This document shows, piece after piece, positions 46,701 to 55,201 of a DNA stretch of 64,000 nucleotides. How positions within the stretch are numbered: the stretch's first letter is position 1; the number at the start of each line of letters is the position of its first letter. The notes under the pieces were generated by a model that worked only from the letters and a program-made list of their open reading frames with translations, was not told the origin of the DNA and made no database searches. The stretch is from an uncultured Erysipelotrichales bacterium (GTDB lineage Bacteria; Bacillota_I; Bacilli_A; Erysipelotrichales; Coprobacillaceae): NCBI GenBank assembly GCA_910579135.1, contig CAJTTM010000010.1, positions 1 through 64,000 of the forward strand, read 5' to 3'. The position numbers were made by a program, and so were the translations under genes.

Positions 46701-47435
46701 ATCTAATTGTAACATCGGTCTTAAATCAGGTGGTATAACTGGAAGAGCATCTAAGATCATCCATTCAGGTTGATTATTTGATGATCTAAACGCGTCAATT
46801 GCTTCTAATCTCTTCAATAATTTAGAACGTTTTTGTCCTTGAGCTTCTTTTAAAGCTTTGCTAACATTTTCAAACTCTTCATCTAAATCAACTTTTTGAA
46901 GCAATACTTTAATTGCTTCAGCACCAATTTTAGCCTCAAATTGATTACCAAATTTCTCATAACAACTACGATAATCTCTTTCAGATAAAACTTGTTTATA
47001 TTCTAAAGGTGTACTTCCTTTATCAGTAACAACATATGAAACGAAATAAATAATTTCTTCAAGTTGTTTTGCAGTCATATCAAGAATAAGCCCCATTCTT
47101 GAAGGAATACCTTTTAAATACCAAATATGTGCAATAGGAGTTGCTAATTCAATATGCCCCATACGTTCACGACGTACAGATGATTTTGTAACTTCTACAC
47201 CACAACGATCACAGACAACACCTTTATATCTAACTTTCTTATACTTACCACAACTACATTCCCAATCCTTAGAAGGTCCAAAAATCTTTTCACAATATAA
47301 ACCATCTTTTTCTGGCTTTTGTGAACGATAGTTAATTGTTTCTGGTCTTTTGACCTCACCATAAGACCACTCACGAATCTTTTCTGGTGAAGCCAAACCA
47401 ATTTGAATTGCGGAAAAATTATTTACATCTGCCAT
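43737..47435 (-). CDS. rpoC: DNA-directed RNA polymerase subunit beta'
   Basis: Catalytic subunit of RNA polymerase, 1232 residues. The N-terminal zinc site is CSCGKYKK...CDRCGVEV, the catalytic triad of Asp is in NADFDGDQMAVH, and the rudder/bridge region includes SIGEPGTQLTMRTFHMGG. The second zinc cluster is CGTDRG...CRAQNGVCKRCYGRN. The C-terminus is acidic. Start 47435 has GGAGG upstream, 14 bp after rpoB. Confidence 0.99.
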   Translation of the reverse strand: MADVNNFSAIQIGLASPEKIREWSYGEVKRPETINYRSQKPEKDGLYCEKIFGPSKDWECSCGKYKKVRYKGVVCDRCGVEVTKSSVRRERMGHIELATPIAHIWYLKGIPSRMGLILDMTAKQLEEIIYFVSYVVTDKGSTPLEYKQVLSERDYRSCYEKFGNQFEAKIGAEAIKVLLQKVDLDEEFENVSKALKEAQGQKRSKLLKRLEAIDAFRSSNNQPEWMILDALPVIPPDLRPMLQLDGGRFATSDLNDLYRRVITRNNRLKKLLELGTPSIIVQNEKRMLQEAVDALIDNGRRSKPITGAGGRPLKSLSHTLKGKQGRFRQNLLGKRVDYSGRSVIAVGPTLKMYQCGIPREMALNLFKPFVISGLVREEIATNIKAAERLIEKMDDRIWPIVEEVIKQHPVLLNRAPTLHRLGIQAFEPKLVEGRAIRLHPLVTPAFNADFDGDQMAVHVPLGEEAIQEARQLMLGSNNILGPKDGKPIVTPSQDMVLGNYYLTLEVAGKVGEGTVFADVNEVLMAYDAKTVHLHTRVAIRGKSLNNSTFTEEQNNSYLITTVGKIIFNQIFEGTFPFINDPSKENLERTPDKYFVPMGTDIKEHIKNQAIIMPLNKKALGNIINEVFKTSVMKDTSAMLDKLKDQGFYYSTIAGITVSVYDIQVPHSKYKLFDKADDKLEVITKLYRKGKLTEEERKTSVIKLWEGVKDEVQDVVKEEFESDRNNPIFIMSDSGARGNISNFTQLVGMRGLMSNPKGETIELPIKSSFREGLTASEFFISTHGARKGSTDTALKTADSGYLTRRLVDVAQEVIITEDDCGTDRGFIVTELYNTADNSVIVPLYDRLVGRYSLKDIIDPQSGEIIVHANELMNEITAKKISDAGITSVEIRSIFGCRAQNGVCKRCYGRNLATGNEVELGETIGIMAAQSIGEPGTQLTMRTFHMGGVAGGADITQGLPRIQELFEARNPKAKSIISEIDGEVSNIIDNNGRAEIVVTNVLETKSYLAPYGAKLRVSVGDSVEIGGKITEGSIDPKELLEVADVEAVENYILKEVQKVYRLQGIEISDKHIEIIIRQMLRKMRIVEGGDTGALPGTRINVAKFTEINRDVLRNGKHPAVARPILLGITKASLETDSWLSAASFQETTRILTDAAIKGKVDDLRGLKENVIIGQLLPAGTGLRGALKSPETITAENEEARQLEELETIVEQLDEIDNNETLEQAKNVEEEAFTN

Positions 47436-47449
47436 TTTGGTACTTCCTC

Positions 47450-50400
47450 CTATTCTTCTTCATTTTCTTCATCAAAACTAAACATACTGTCAATAACACT
47501 ATCTAAAGTACTATCAGTATCTTCATCAAAGCTTTCGCTTTCTTCTAAACTTTCTTCAGGTAAGTCTTCCTCATTTTCTTCTACTTCTTTAGTTGGAGCA
47601 GTATCAATAGAAATAGGGAAACGACGTTCTTCATCTTCGATTTTTCTCTCTCCGATTTCATTACCTTCATCATCAATAAGTCTAATATCTAAAGCTAATG
47701 CTTGAAGTTCTTTCTTTAAAACTCTGAATGCTTCAGGAATTCCTGGTTCAGGTAATTTTTGTCCCTTAACAATAGCCTCATAAGTTTTAACACGTCCAAC
47801 AACATCATCAGACTTAACTGTTAACATTTCACGTAATGTATAAGCAGCACCATAAGCTTCTAATGCCCAAACTTCCATTTCTCCAAATCTCTGACCACCA
47901 TTTTGAGCTTTACCTCCTAATGGTTGTTGAGTAGTTAATGAATAAGGACCAACTGATCTTGCATGTAACTTATCATCAACCATGTGAGCAAGTTTAATCA
48001 TATACATAACACCAACAGAAATCTTAGAATCGAAATATTCACCAGTACGACCATCAATAACACTTTGTTTTCCATCAATAGGCATACCTGCTTCTTTCAT
48101 GACTTCTTCTAAGTCTGAACTATTTAATCCATCGAAAGCTGGAGTTGCAAAATACATTCCTAATTCTCTTGCAGCATATCCTAAATGAAGTTCAAGAACC
48201 TGTCCGATATTCATACGAGAAGGAACTCCTAATGGATTTAACATGATATCTAAAATAGTACCATCTTCAAGATGTGGCATATCTTCAATTGGTAAAATTT
48301 TTGAAATGACACCCTTATTACCATGACGACCTGCCATCTTGTCACCTTCACTAATCTTACGTTTTTGAACAATATAAACCTTTACAACTTTATTTACACC
48401 TGGTTGTAATTCATCACCATTTTTTCTTGTAAAGACTTTAATATCATGAACAATACCTGCACCACCATGAGGAACACGTAAAGAATTGTCTTTAACCTCA
48501 CGTGATTTTTCACCAAAGATTGCAAGCAATAATTTTTCCTCAGCAGATAATTCAGCTTGACCTTTTGGAGTGACCTTACCAACTAAAATATCTCCTTCTT
48601 TAACTTCAGCACCAATCATAATGATACCTTCGCTATTTAAGTTCTTTCTTGCTTCCTCACCAACATTAGGAATATCTCTTGTAATTTCTTCAGGACCTAA
48701 TTTTGTATCACGACATTCAATACTATATTCTTCAATATGAATAGATGTATAAACATCATCTTTAACTAATCTTTCAGACATGATAACAGCATCTTCATAG
48801 TTATAACCATTCCATGTCATGAAACCAACTAAAACATTTTGTCCTAGAGCTAATTCACCTTGTTCCATAGAAGGACCATCAGCTAGTACTTCACCTTTTA
48901 ATACTTTATCTCCTACTTTTACAATAGGCTTATGATTAATACAGCTTCCAGCATTAGAAATAATAAATTTTAATAAACGATAGTTCTTAGGACCATTTTC
49001 CCCTTCAACAATAATCTTCTTTGCATCAACATAAGTAACAACACCATCTTCTTTTGCAACAACCGCTGCTCCAGAATCTCTTGCAGCTTGGAATTCCATA
49101 CCTGTTCCAACAAATGGAGCATGTGGATTCAATAATGGTACTGCTTGACGTTGCATGTTAGCACCCATTAAGGCACGAGTCGCATCATCGTTTTCAAGGA
49201 AAGGAATACATGAAGTTGCAACTGAAACGATCTGTTTTGGAGAAACGTCAATAAAATCAACATCTTCTGGCTTGGCCATAATGTTTTCTCCTAAATGACG
49301 AGCAATAACTTGTTCATCTAACATTCTTCCATTTTCATCAACTTGTATCTTAGCTTGTGCAATAATATAATTCTTTTCTTCATCAGCAGTTAAATAACGC
49401 ACATCATTTTCATCTATAACACTATTATTAACCTTACGATAAGGTGTTTCAATAAATCCATATTTATTAATTTTAGCATAAGATGCTAATGTAGAAATCA
49501 ATCCAATGTTTGGACCTTCAGGAGTTTCGATCGGACAAATACGCCCATAGTGAGATGCATGAACGTCACGTACTTCATAACCTGCACGATCTCTTGATAA
49601 ACCACCTGGCCCAAGCGCAGATAAACGACGCTTATTTGTCAACTCTGCAAGAGGATTAATTTGATCCATAAACTGTGATAATTGAGATGAAGAGAAGAAC
49701 TCTTTAATAGCAGCAGTTAATGGTCTAATATTTGTAAGAGATTGTGGTGTTACACTATCAACTTCTGATAATGACATTCTTTCTTTTACAACTCTTTCCA
49801 TTCTTGATAAACCAATTCTAAATTGATTTTGAATTAATTCACCAACAGAACGAACACGTCTATTACCTAAATGATCAATATCATCTAATAAACCAATACG
49901 ACTCATTAAACTAACTCTATCATCAGCAGCTAAATCTAAAGAATCAAAAATATCAACTAAATTTAACATATATGAATAAGCAGCTAACATATCAGAAATA
50001 GTAATAAATTTACTATCTAATGATAAATCAGTACCTATTACTCTCATTTTCTTTGCACGACTATCATCAACATAAACTTCAATGACTTGAATTCTACTAT
50101 GTGAATTCAAAAACTCATTTGTTTTTACATCACGCATATGTGCTCCTGCTTGGAAAACAGGTCTTAAAATTTCAATTTTATCTTTTGTAAGTAATGTTCC
50201 TTCTTTCATAACAACATTACCATCAATATCTATAACATCTTGAGCTAAAATTCTATTTGTAATACGATCTAATAAATCAATCTTTTTACCTAATTTAAAA
50301 CGTCCTGCTTTTGCTAAATCATATCTTTTTGCATCAAAAAACTTTGCAAACAATAAAGAATTAGCCCCTTCTAATGTTGCAGGTTCTCCTGGTCTTAACT

Positions 50401-51139
50401 TATTATATATCTCTATTAATGCTTCATCAGTATCATGAGTAGGATCCTTAGCTAGTGTATTTGTTAAGAACTCATGTTCACCTAAAACGTCAATAATATC
50501 TTCATCACTACTTAAACCAAGAGCACGTAAAAGAATTGTCCCTGGTATCTTACGTGTTCTATCAATACGAACATTTAATACATCCTTCGCATCATTTTCA
50601 AATTCTAGCCATGTACCTCTAGATGGAATAATACTTCCTGTAAAAACAGTCTTACCACTTTTATCCATAGCATCTGCAAAATATGCTCCTGGAGAACGAA
50701 CTAATTGTGATACAATAACACGTTCAGCTCCATTAATAATAAATGTACCTGAGTCTGTCATTAATGGGAAATCACCCATAAATACTTCATTTTCTTTAAT
50801 TTCTCCTGTACCATTATTGATTAGACGTAAAGTAGCACGAATAGGTGCAGAATAATTTGCATCTCTATCTTTACTTTCGTCAGCCGAATATTTAGGTTTA
50901 TCAAAACGACAATCTACAAACTCTAATGTTAATGTTTCATTAAAGTTACTAATCGGATAAACATCATTAAATACTTCTTTAATACCCTCTTCTTTAAACC
51001 ATTTGTAAGAATTTGTTTGAATTTCTACTAAATTTGGTAATTCCAATGCACCACTAACTCTAGAATAATTTTTACGAGTTATACGGCTTTTTGACTTTGT
51101 TGCACTTTTTTCCAAGTTCGATTCACTCCTTTTGTTCAT
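47450..51139 (-). CDS. rpoB: DNA-directed RNA polymerase subunit beta
   Basis: 1229 residues. All conserved blocks are present, including the rifampicin region SSQLSQFMDQINPLAEL then TNKRRLSALGPGGLS, and IETPEGPNIGLI. The residue equal to E. coli His526 is Asn502, a change known to give rifampicin resistance; the Asp516 and Ser531 equivalents are unchanged. The C-terminal tail is Glu/Asp-rich. Start 51139 (MNKRSES) follows AGAGGT; an upstream in-frame ATG lacks a site. A consensus-like promoter lies upstream, beyond the methyltransferase gene. Confidence 0.98.
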   Translation of the reverse strand: MNKRSESNLEKSATKSKSRITRKNYSRVSGALELPNLVEIQTNSYKWFKEEGIKEVFNDVYPISNFNETLTLEFVDCRFDKPKYSADESKDRDANYSAPIRATLRLINNGTGEIKENEVFMGDFPLMTDSGTFIINGAERVIVSQLVRSPGAYFADAMDKSGKTVFTGSIIPSRGTWLEFENDAKDVLNVRIDRTRKIPGTILLRALGLSSDEDIIDVLGEHEFLTNTLAKDPTHDTDEALIEIYNKLRPGEPATLEGANSLLFAKFFDAKRYDLAKAGRFKLGKKIDLLDRITNRILAQDVIDIDGNVVMKEGTLLTKDKIEILRPVFQAGAHMRDVKTNEFLNSHSRIQVIEVYVDDSRAKKMRVIGTDLSLDSKFITISDMLAAYSYMLNLVDIFDSLDLAADDRVSLMSRIGLLDDIDHLGNRRVRSVGELIQNQFRIGLSRMERVVKERMSLSEVDSVTPQSLTNIRPLTAAIKEFFSSSQLSQFMDQINPLAELTNKRRLSALGPGGLSRDRAGYEVRDVHASHYGRICPIETPEGPNIGLISTLASYAKINKYGFIETPYRKVNNSVIDENDVRYLTADEEKNYIIAQAKIQVDENGRMLDEQVIARHLGENIMAKPEDVDFIDVSPKQIVSVATSCIPFLENDDATRALMGANMQRQAVPLLNPHAPFVGTGMEFQAARDSGAAVVAKEDGVVTYVDAKKIIVEGENGPKNYRLLKFIISNAGSCINHKPIVKVGDKVLKGEVLADGPSMEQGELALGQNVLVGFMTWNGYNYEDAVIMSERLVKDDVYTSIHIEEYSIECRDTKLGPEEITRDIPNVGEEARKNLNSEGIIMIGAEVKEGDILVGKVTPKGQAELSAEEKLLLAIFGEKSREVKDNSLRVPHGGAGIVHDIKVFTRKNGDELQPGVNKVVKVYIVQKRKISEGDKMAGRHGNKGVISKILPIEDMPHLEDGTILDIMLNPLGVPSRMNIGQVLELHLGYAARELGMYFATPAFDGLNSSDLEEVMKEAGMPIDGKQSVIDGRTGEYFDSKISVGVMYMIKLAHMVDDKLHARSVGPYSLTTQQPLGGKAQNGGQRFGEMEVWALEAYGAAYTLREMLTVKSDDVVGRVKTYEAIVKGQKLPEPGIPEAFRVLKKELQALALDIRLIDDEGNEIGERKIEDEERRFPISIDTAPTKEVEENEEDLPEESLEESESFDEDTDSTLDSVIDSMFSFDEENEEE

Positions 51140-51203
51140 CTCTATACCTCTGTTGAAAAAAGCTAAAAAACACTGCTTTTTATACATGGTTAGGCATTTT
51201 ATT

Positions 51204-51232
51204 ATACTAGCATATTAGAATACATTAGTCAA
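51204..51232 (-). promoter_or_regulatory. Promoter of rpoBC
   Basis: Minus-strand TTGACT (51232-51227), 17-bp spacer, TAGTAT (51209-51204), in the 120-bp gap between the methyltransferase and rpoB. Confidence 0.65.
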
Positions 51233-51260
51233 TAAAATTTTTAAATTCACATGTATATTT

Positions 51261-51863
51261 TTACAGTGCTTTTTTTAATGATTTCAATATATAATATCCT
51301 TTATCTTTTTTAACAATCTCACAATTCCCAAATACTTTTTCCATTTCTTTTTTAGCAGAAGGAGCCCCTTGTTTTTTTTGAATGACAATCATTAGAAATC
51401 CATTATTATTTAAATATTGATATGCTTTATCCAAAATTTCAAAAACAACTTTTTTCCCCGCCCTTATTGGCGGATTAGAGATAATCACATCAAATAACCC
51501 ATCAACATTTTCATAGGCAAAACTTTTATAAGCCTTGATATTTGTAAGTTTATTATATTTTATAGACTCATTTGTAAGGTGTATTGCTCTCTCATTAACA
51601 TCTATCATTTCAACATCAAGCCAAGGATATTCTTTTTTTAAAGAAATGCCTAAAGTTCCATATCCGCAACCTACATCAAGTAATCTTTTATGTCTTTCTT
51701 CTATTTCAATAGCATCCAAAAGAACTCTAGACCCATAATCAACTTTGTCTTTTGAAAACACACCATAATCACTAATAAAAGTGATATTATGTTGACGATA
51801 ACGAAAATGAATCTTCATTTCTTCTGATTTTAAATCTATATTGTTTGTATAATAATGAGCCAT
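51261..51863 (-). CDS. RsmC-like class I SAM methyltransferase (YbxB type)
   Basis: A 200-residue methyltransferase equivalent to the C-terminal half of RsmC and to B. subtilis YbxB, which occupies the same slot between rplL and rpoB. The SAM motif is LLDVGCGYGTLGI, the acidic ribose-binding residue is in EMIDVNERAI, and the catalytic NPP motif is IISNPPIRAGK, typical of guanine-N2 methylation in rRNA. Start 51863 (MAHYY) follows AAAGGA; the frame is open 8 codons further. Confidence 0.88.
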   Translation of the reverse strand: MAHYYTNNIDLKSEEMKIHFRYRQHNITFISDYGVFSKDKVDYGSRVLLDAIEIEERHKRLLDVGCGYGTLGISLKKEYPWLDVEMIDVNERAIHLTNESIKYNKLTNIKAYKSFAYENVDGLFDVIISNPPIRAGKKVVFEILDKAYQYLNNNGFLMIVIQKKQGAPSAKKEMEKVFGNCEIVKKDKGYYILKSLKKAL

Positions 51864-51944
51864 TTTTTTCTTTCCTTTCACCTTCACTATTATGTCATAA
51901 CCCTTTTTGAAAGTAAATAAAAACTTTTTTATATTATATAGACA

Positions 51945-51974
51945 AAAGAAAAAAAGCCTTTAATTAAGGCTTTT
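51945..51974 (-). terminator. Terminator after rplL
   Basis: The minus-strand stem AAAAGCCTT/AAGGCTTTT is followed by TTTCTTTT. It partly isolates the rplJL unit from the methyltransferase and rpoBC. Confidence 0.85.
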
Positions 51975-51984
51975 AGATAATCAA

Positions 51985-52356
51985 TTATTTAACTTCTACA
52001 GTTGCTCCAGCAGCTTCAAGTTTTTCTTTGATTTGAGCTCCTTCTTCAGCTGGAATGTCTTTCTTGATTTCTGAAGGTACTTTATCAACCAAACCTTTAG
52101 CATCAACTAATCCTAATCCAGTGATTTCTCTTACAGCTTTAATAACTGCAACTTTAGTTGCCCCAACATCTGTTAATGTAACAGTAACGTTAGCAGGTGC
52201 AGCGTCAGCAGCTTCAGCTGGTCCAGCAGCTACAGCTACAGGTGCAGCAGCAGTTACATCAAATTTTTCTTCAATTGCTTTTACTAATTCATTTAATTCT
52301 AAAATTGTAGCTTCTTCTAAATAAGCTAAGATTTCATCTTGTGTTAATTTTGCCAT
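51985..52356 (-). CDS. rplL: 50S ribosomal protein L7/L12
   Basis: 123 residues. The N-terminal dimerisation helix, Ala-rich hinge (about 38-58) and C-terminal factor-binding domain with VGATKVAVIKAVREITGLGLVDAK are all present. It forms the ribosomal stalk with L10. It follows rplJ by 24 bp and has a strong AGGAGG. Confidence 0.98.
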   Translation of the reverse strand: MAKLTQDEILAYLEEATILELNELVKAIEEKFDVTAAAPVAVAAGPAEAADAAPANVTVTLTDVGATKVAVIKAVREITGLGLVDAKGLVDKVPSEIKKDIPAEEGAQIKEKLEAAGATVEVK

Positions 52357-52380
52357 TTTAATTTCCTCCTAATATTTTCA

Positions 52381-52893
52381 TTATTCAGCAGCAGGAGCTG
52401 CTTCTCCATCTTTATCAGCAACAGCTTTAATAGCTCTCGCAACTTTTGCGACTGGTTCTTTTAAACAACATAATAACATTGAGTACATACCTTCACGTCC
52501 AGGTAACTTAGAAACAGCCATAATTTCTTCTTTTGGTAATACTTTACCTTCAATAATACCAGCTTTAATAACTAAAGCTTCATGATCTTTTGCAAATTTT
52601 GCTAAAACTCTTGCAGGTGCAACTGCATCTTCATGACCAAAAGCAAAAGCATTTGGTCCAGTTAATGAATTATTTAATTCTTCATAACCTTGTTCAGCAG
52701 CAGCTCTTTGAACTAATTTGTTTTTATAAACTTTTAATTCTACGTTTTCTTCTCTTAATGCACAACGTAATTCTGTTACTTCTGCAACTGTTAAACCACG
52801 ATATTCAACAACTACTGTTGATTGAGCATCTTTCATTTTTTCAGCGACTTCAGCAACAACTGCTTTTTTAGCATCAATAATTGCTTGATTCAT
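52381..52893 (-). CDS. rplJ: 50S ribosomal protein L10
   Basis: 170 residues. The N-terminal rRNA-binding domain (STVVVEYRGLTVAEVTELR, LKVYKNKLVQRAA) and the C-terminal L7/L12-binding helices are present. It anchors the stalk and autoregulates through the leader upstream. The start has AGGAGG. Confidence 0.98.
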   Translation of the reverse strand: MNQAIIDAKKAVVAEVAEKMKDAQSTVVVEYRGLTVAEVTELRCALREENVELKVYKNKLVQRAAAEQGYEELNNSLTGPNAFAFGHEDAVAPARVLAKFAKDHEALVIKAGIIEGKVLPKEEIMAVSKLPGREGMYSMLLCCLKEPVAKVARAIKAVADKDGEAAPAAE

Positions 52894-52940
52894 TGCTACA
52901 CCTCCTATTAAATTTTAATATATGCAACAATATATCCGTC

Positions 52941-53050
52941 AAAAAAACTCCTATACATAGACAGGAGTTCATAGTCATCTCTATTGACTTTAAACACCTC
53001 GGTAACATTATTAAGGATAAACCCGTTACTGTCTACGGTATATTGATTGC
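52941..53050 (-). ncRNA. L10 leader with attenuator terminator upstream of rplJ
   Basis: The 172-bp rplA-rplJ gap holds a structured minus-strand RNA: GTAACGGGT pairs with a later ATGTTACCG. A terminator follows, AACTCCT/AGGAGTT with T-run (52969-52941). The position and the CCGAGGTG element fit the ribosomal protein L10 leader of Firmicutes, where free L10(L12)4 represses rplJL. Confidence 0.8.
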
Positions 53051-53065
53051 GACTTTATTTTGTTA

Positions 53066-53752
53066 TTACATTGAAGTAACAACTTTAATGCTAGGTCCCA
53101 TTGTTGATGAAATAACGATGTTTTTCATATAAACACCTTTAGATGAAGATGGTTTAGATTTAACAATTAAATCATAAACTGTCTTGAAGTTTTCAACTAA
53201 TTTATCTTCATCAAATGAAACTCTACCAATTGGCATGTGCACATTACCATCTTTATCAGTACGGTATGTAACTTTACCAGCCTTAGTTTCTTGAACTGCT
53301 TTAGCAACATCCATAGTTACTGTCCCAGTTTTTGGGTTAGGCATTAACCCTTTAGGCCCTAAGATACGACCTAATTTTCCTAATTGAGCCATCATATCTG
53401 GAGTAGCAATCATTACTTCGAAATCCAACCAACCATTTTTGATATCTTCTAAGTATTCTTCTCCACCAACTAAGTCAGCACCTGCTGCTTTAGCTTCTTC
53501 GACTTTAGCCCCTTTAGCAATAACTAATACTTTTTTAGATTTACCAGTTCCATTTGGTAAAACAATAGCTCCACGTAATTGTTGATCAGCATGTCTAGGA
53601 TCTACTCCTAATTTAAATACAACATCTACGCCAGCATCGAATTTTACATTACTTGTCTTTTTGACTAATGAAACAGCTTCTTCGATTGAATATGCTTTAC
53701 CTTTTTCAATTAAAGCAGCAGCTTCGTTATATCTTTTACTTTTCTTTGCCAT
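53066..53752 (-). CDS. rplA: 50S ribosomal protein L1
   Basis: 228 residues. The conserved core includes VDVVFKLGVDPRHADQQLRG, GRILGPKGLMPNPKTGTV and the C-terminal SSTMGPSIKV. It binds 23S rRNA at the L1 stalk and represses its own mRNA. An AGGAGG site lies 7 nt upstream. An L1-binding-like hairpin sits just before the start region. Confidence 0.98.
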   Translation of the reverse strand: MAKKSKRYNEAAALIEKGKAYSIEEAVSLVKKTSNVKFDAGVDVVFKLGVDPRHADQQLRGAIVLPNGTGKSKKVLVIAKGAKVEEAKAAGADLVGGEEYLEDIKNGWLDFEVMIATPDMMAQLGKLGRILGPKGLMPNPKTGTVTMDVAKAVQETKAGKVTYRTDKDGNVHMPIGRVSFDEDKLVENFKTVYDLIVKSKPSSSKGVYMKNIVISSTMGPSIKVVTSM

Positions 53753-53766
53753 TTTCTATCCTCCTT

Positions 53767-53792
53767 AAGTGGTAATAGCGGATTTTCCTCCC
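53767..53792 (-). promoter_or_regulatory. L1-binding-type mRNA hairpin before rplA
   Basis: The minus strand reads GTGGGAGG, then ATTACCAC 18 nt later, pairing GTGG/CCAC with an internal asymmetric loop. This is the fold of the L1 target in rRNA and in rplKA leaders. The same pattern occurs before rplK. Confidence 0.75.
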
Positions 53793-53827
53793 ACTATACG
53801 ATGAATAAAATTCATCAAGCTTTTTTA

Positions 53828-54247
53828 CTAAGCATCTAAACCTTCAACTTTGATACCCATATTACGAGCAGTACCTGCAACAATCTTCATAGCACCTTCA
53901 ATGTCGATTGCATTCAAATCAGGCATTTTATATTCAGCAACTTCTTTTAATTTATCTGCTGAAATAGTAGCAACTACCTGTTTAGAATCTGAAGCACCTT
54001 TTTTAATTCCACATGCTTTTAAAAGCATTTCTGCAGTAGGTGCAGTTTTTAATACGAAATCAAAGCTCTTATCTTCATAAACTGTTAAGACTACAGGTAC
54101 AGTTTCACCAGCACGATCTCTTGTTTGATCATTGAAAGCTGTACAGAATTTAGGCATTTGAATTCCTGCTCCTGCCAAAGCTGGACCTGGTTTAGCACCA
54201 CCAGCTGGGAATTGAATTTTCATAATTCTAGTAACTTTTTTACTCAC
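53828..54247 (-). CDS. rplK: 50S ribosomal protein L11
   Basis: 139 residues beginning at a GTG codon that has AGGAGG 8 nt upstream; another in-frame GTG three codons earlier is too close to that site. The PxxP region FPAGGAKPGPALAGAGIQM and the C-terminal GTARNMGIKVEG are typical. It binds the GTPase centre of 23S rRNA. First gene of the rplKA pair. Confidence 0.97.
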   Translation of the reverse strand: MSKKVTRIMKIQFPAGGAKPGPALAGAGIQMPKFCTAFNDQTRDRAGETVPVVLTVYEDKSFDFVLKTAPTAEMLLKACGIKKGASDSKQVVATISADKLKEVAEYKMPDLNAIDIEGAMKIVAGTARNMGIKVEGLDA

Positions 54248-54280
54248 GAGACACACCTCCTAATTAAATTTGTCCGTGCA

Positions 54281-54306
54281 GTGGTAATTGGACAAAGTCC
54301 TCCCAC
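54281..54306 (-). promoter_or_regulatory. L1-binding-type mRNA hairpin before rplK
   Basis: The minus strand reads GTGGGAGG, then ATTACCAC 18 nt later, in the same spacing as the copy before rplA. This is the normal place for translational autoregulation of the L11-L1 operon. The rest of the nusG-rplK gap holds the nusG terminator and an AT-rich stretch. Confidence 0.78.
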
Positions 54307-54410
54307 GCATTCAACACATACTGTGTCGATTAATTATTATACATAAAATTACCAATAATGCAAGACTTTTCCTTGTTTTTTCTAATTAATTTTATATCCT
54401 TTATTTAACA

Positions 54411-54442
54411 CAAAAAACAATCCAGATTCAATCTGGATTGTT
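54411..54442 (-). terminator. Terminator after nusG
   Basis: A long minus-strand stem of 12-13 bp (AACAATCCAGAT/ATCTGGATTGTT) is followed by TTTTG. Confidence 0.92.
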
Positions 54443-54444
54443 CA

Positions 54445-55002
54445 TTATAATTCTTCTTTTTCAAGTTTAATTAATTCAACTTCCATAGGTGTTTGATTAC
54501 CTAAAAAATCAATTAATACAATAGCATTCTCTTTTTCTAAATCAATAGATTCAACTTTTCCATGTTTACCTGCAAAAGGACCAGATAAGACTTTAACATC
54601 ATCTCCTACTTCAAAGTTCAACTCTAATTGAGATGTACGAATCCCCATACTCTTTAAAATAGGATCAATTTCATGTTTTTGAAGTGGAAAAGGTTTAGCC
54701 CCTCCACCAGAAGATCCAATAAACCCAGTTACTCCTGATGTATTACGAACAACATACCATGCCTCATCAGTCATAACCATCTCTACTAAAACATATCCAG
54801 GAAACATAATTTTTGATTTATTTACTTTTTTTCCATCTTTGATTTCTGTTTCAATATGTTCAGGAATCACAATATTAAATAAAGTATCTTGTAACCCCAT
54901 AGATTCAACACGTTTTTCTAAGTTCTCTTTTACTTTGTTTTCATGACCTGAATACGTATTAACAACATACCAGCGTCTTCCTTCATCATTCATTCCAGCC
55001 AT
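54445..55002 (-). CDS. nusG: Transcription termination/antitermination factor NusG
   Basis: 185 residues. The NGN domain (RRWYVVNTYSGHENKVKENL...FPGYVLVEMVMTDEAWYVVRNT) binds RNA polymerase, and a KOW domain (VLSGPFAGKHGKVESID) ends the protein. A Gly-rich GSSGGGAKP loop lies between them. It begins one base after the secE stop. Confidence 0.98.
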   Translation of the reverse strand: MAGMNDEGRRWYVVNTYSGHENKVKENLEKRVESMGLQDTLFNIVIPEHIETEIKDGKKVNKSKIMFPGYVLVEMVMTDEAWYVVRNTSGVTGFIGSSGGGAKPFPLQKHEIDPILKSMGIRTSQLELNFEVGDDVKVLSGPFAGKHGKVESIDLEKENAIVLIDFLGNQTPMEVELIKLEKEEL

Positions 55003-55003
55003 A

Positions 55004-55192
55004 TTATTTCATCCCCAATGTTTTTAATATAAACGCAATAATAATATCACTTAAATAAAAATATACACCAAACATAAAGCAGAAAACAAGCACGATTGCT
55101 GAATTCTTGATAAGTTCTTTCTTTGTTAACCAATGAACATTTTGAATTTCAGCTCTAATACCTTTTAAATTGCACCATTCCTTAATCTTCAT
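55004..55192 (-). CDS. secE: Preprotein translocase subunit SecE
   Basis: 62 residues, the short Gram-positive form. An amphipathic N-terminal helix (VHWLTKKELIKNS) is followed by a single transmembrane helix (AIVLVFCFMFGVYFYLSDIIIAFIL). It is part of the SecYEG channel. An AGGAGGG site lies upstream, and it is located in the usual rpmG-secE-nusG order. Confidence 0.95.
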   Translation of the reverse strand: MKIKEWCNLKGIRAEIQNVHWLTKKELIKNSAIVLVFCFMFGVYFYLSDIIIAFILKTLGMK

Positions 55193-55201
55193 ATAACCCT
55201 C

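Noticed and set aside
47403..47705. Plus-strand Ser-rich frame at the rpoB/rpoC junction
   Set aside because: A shadow of the Glu/Asp-rich rpoB tail on the other strand.
52055..52324. Plus-strand Ala/Val/Thr-rich reading frame opposite rplL
   Set aside because: A shadow created by the Ala-rich codons of rplL; no ribosome site or known match.
54125..54346. Plus-strand frame across the rplK start
   Set aside because: A shadow frame that overlaps the L1 leader hairpin on the coding strand.
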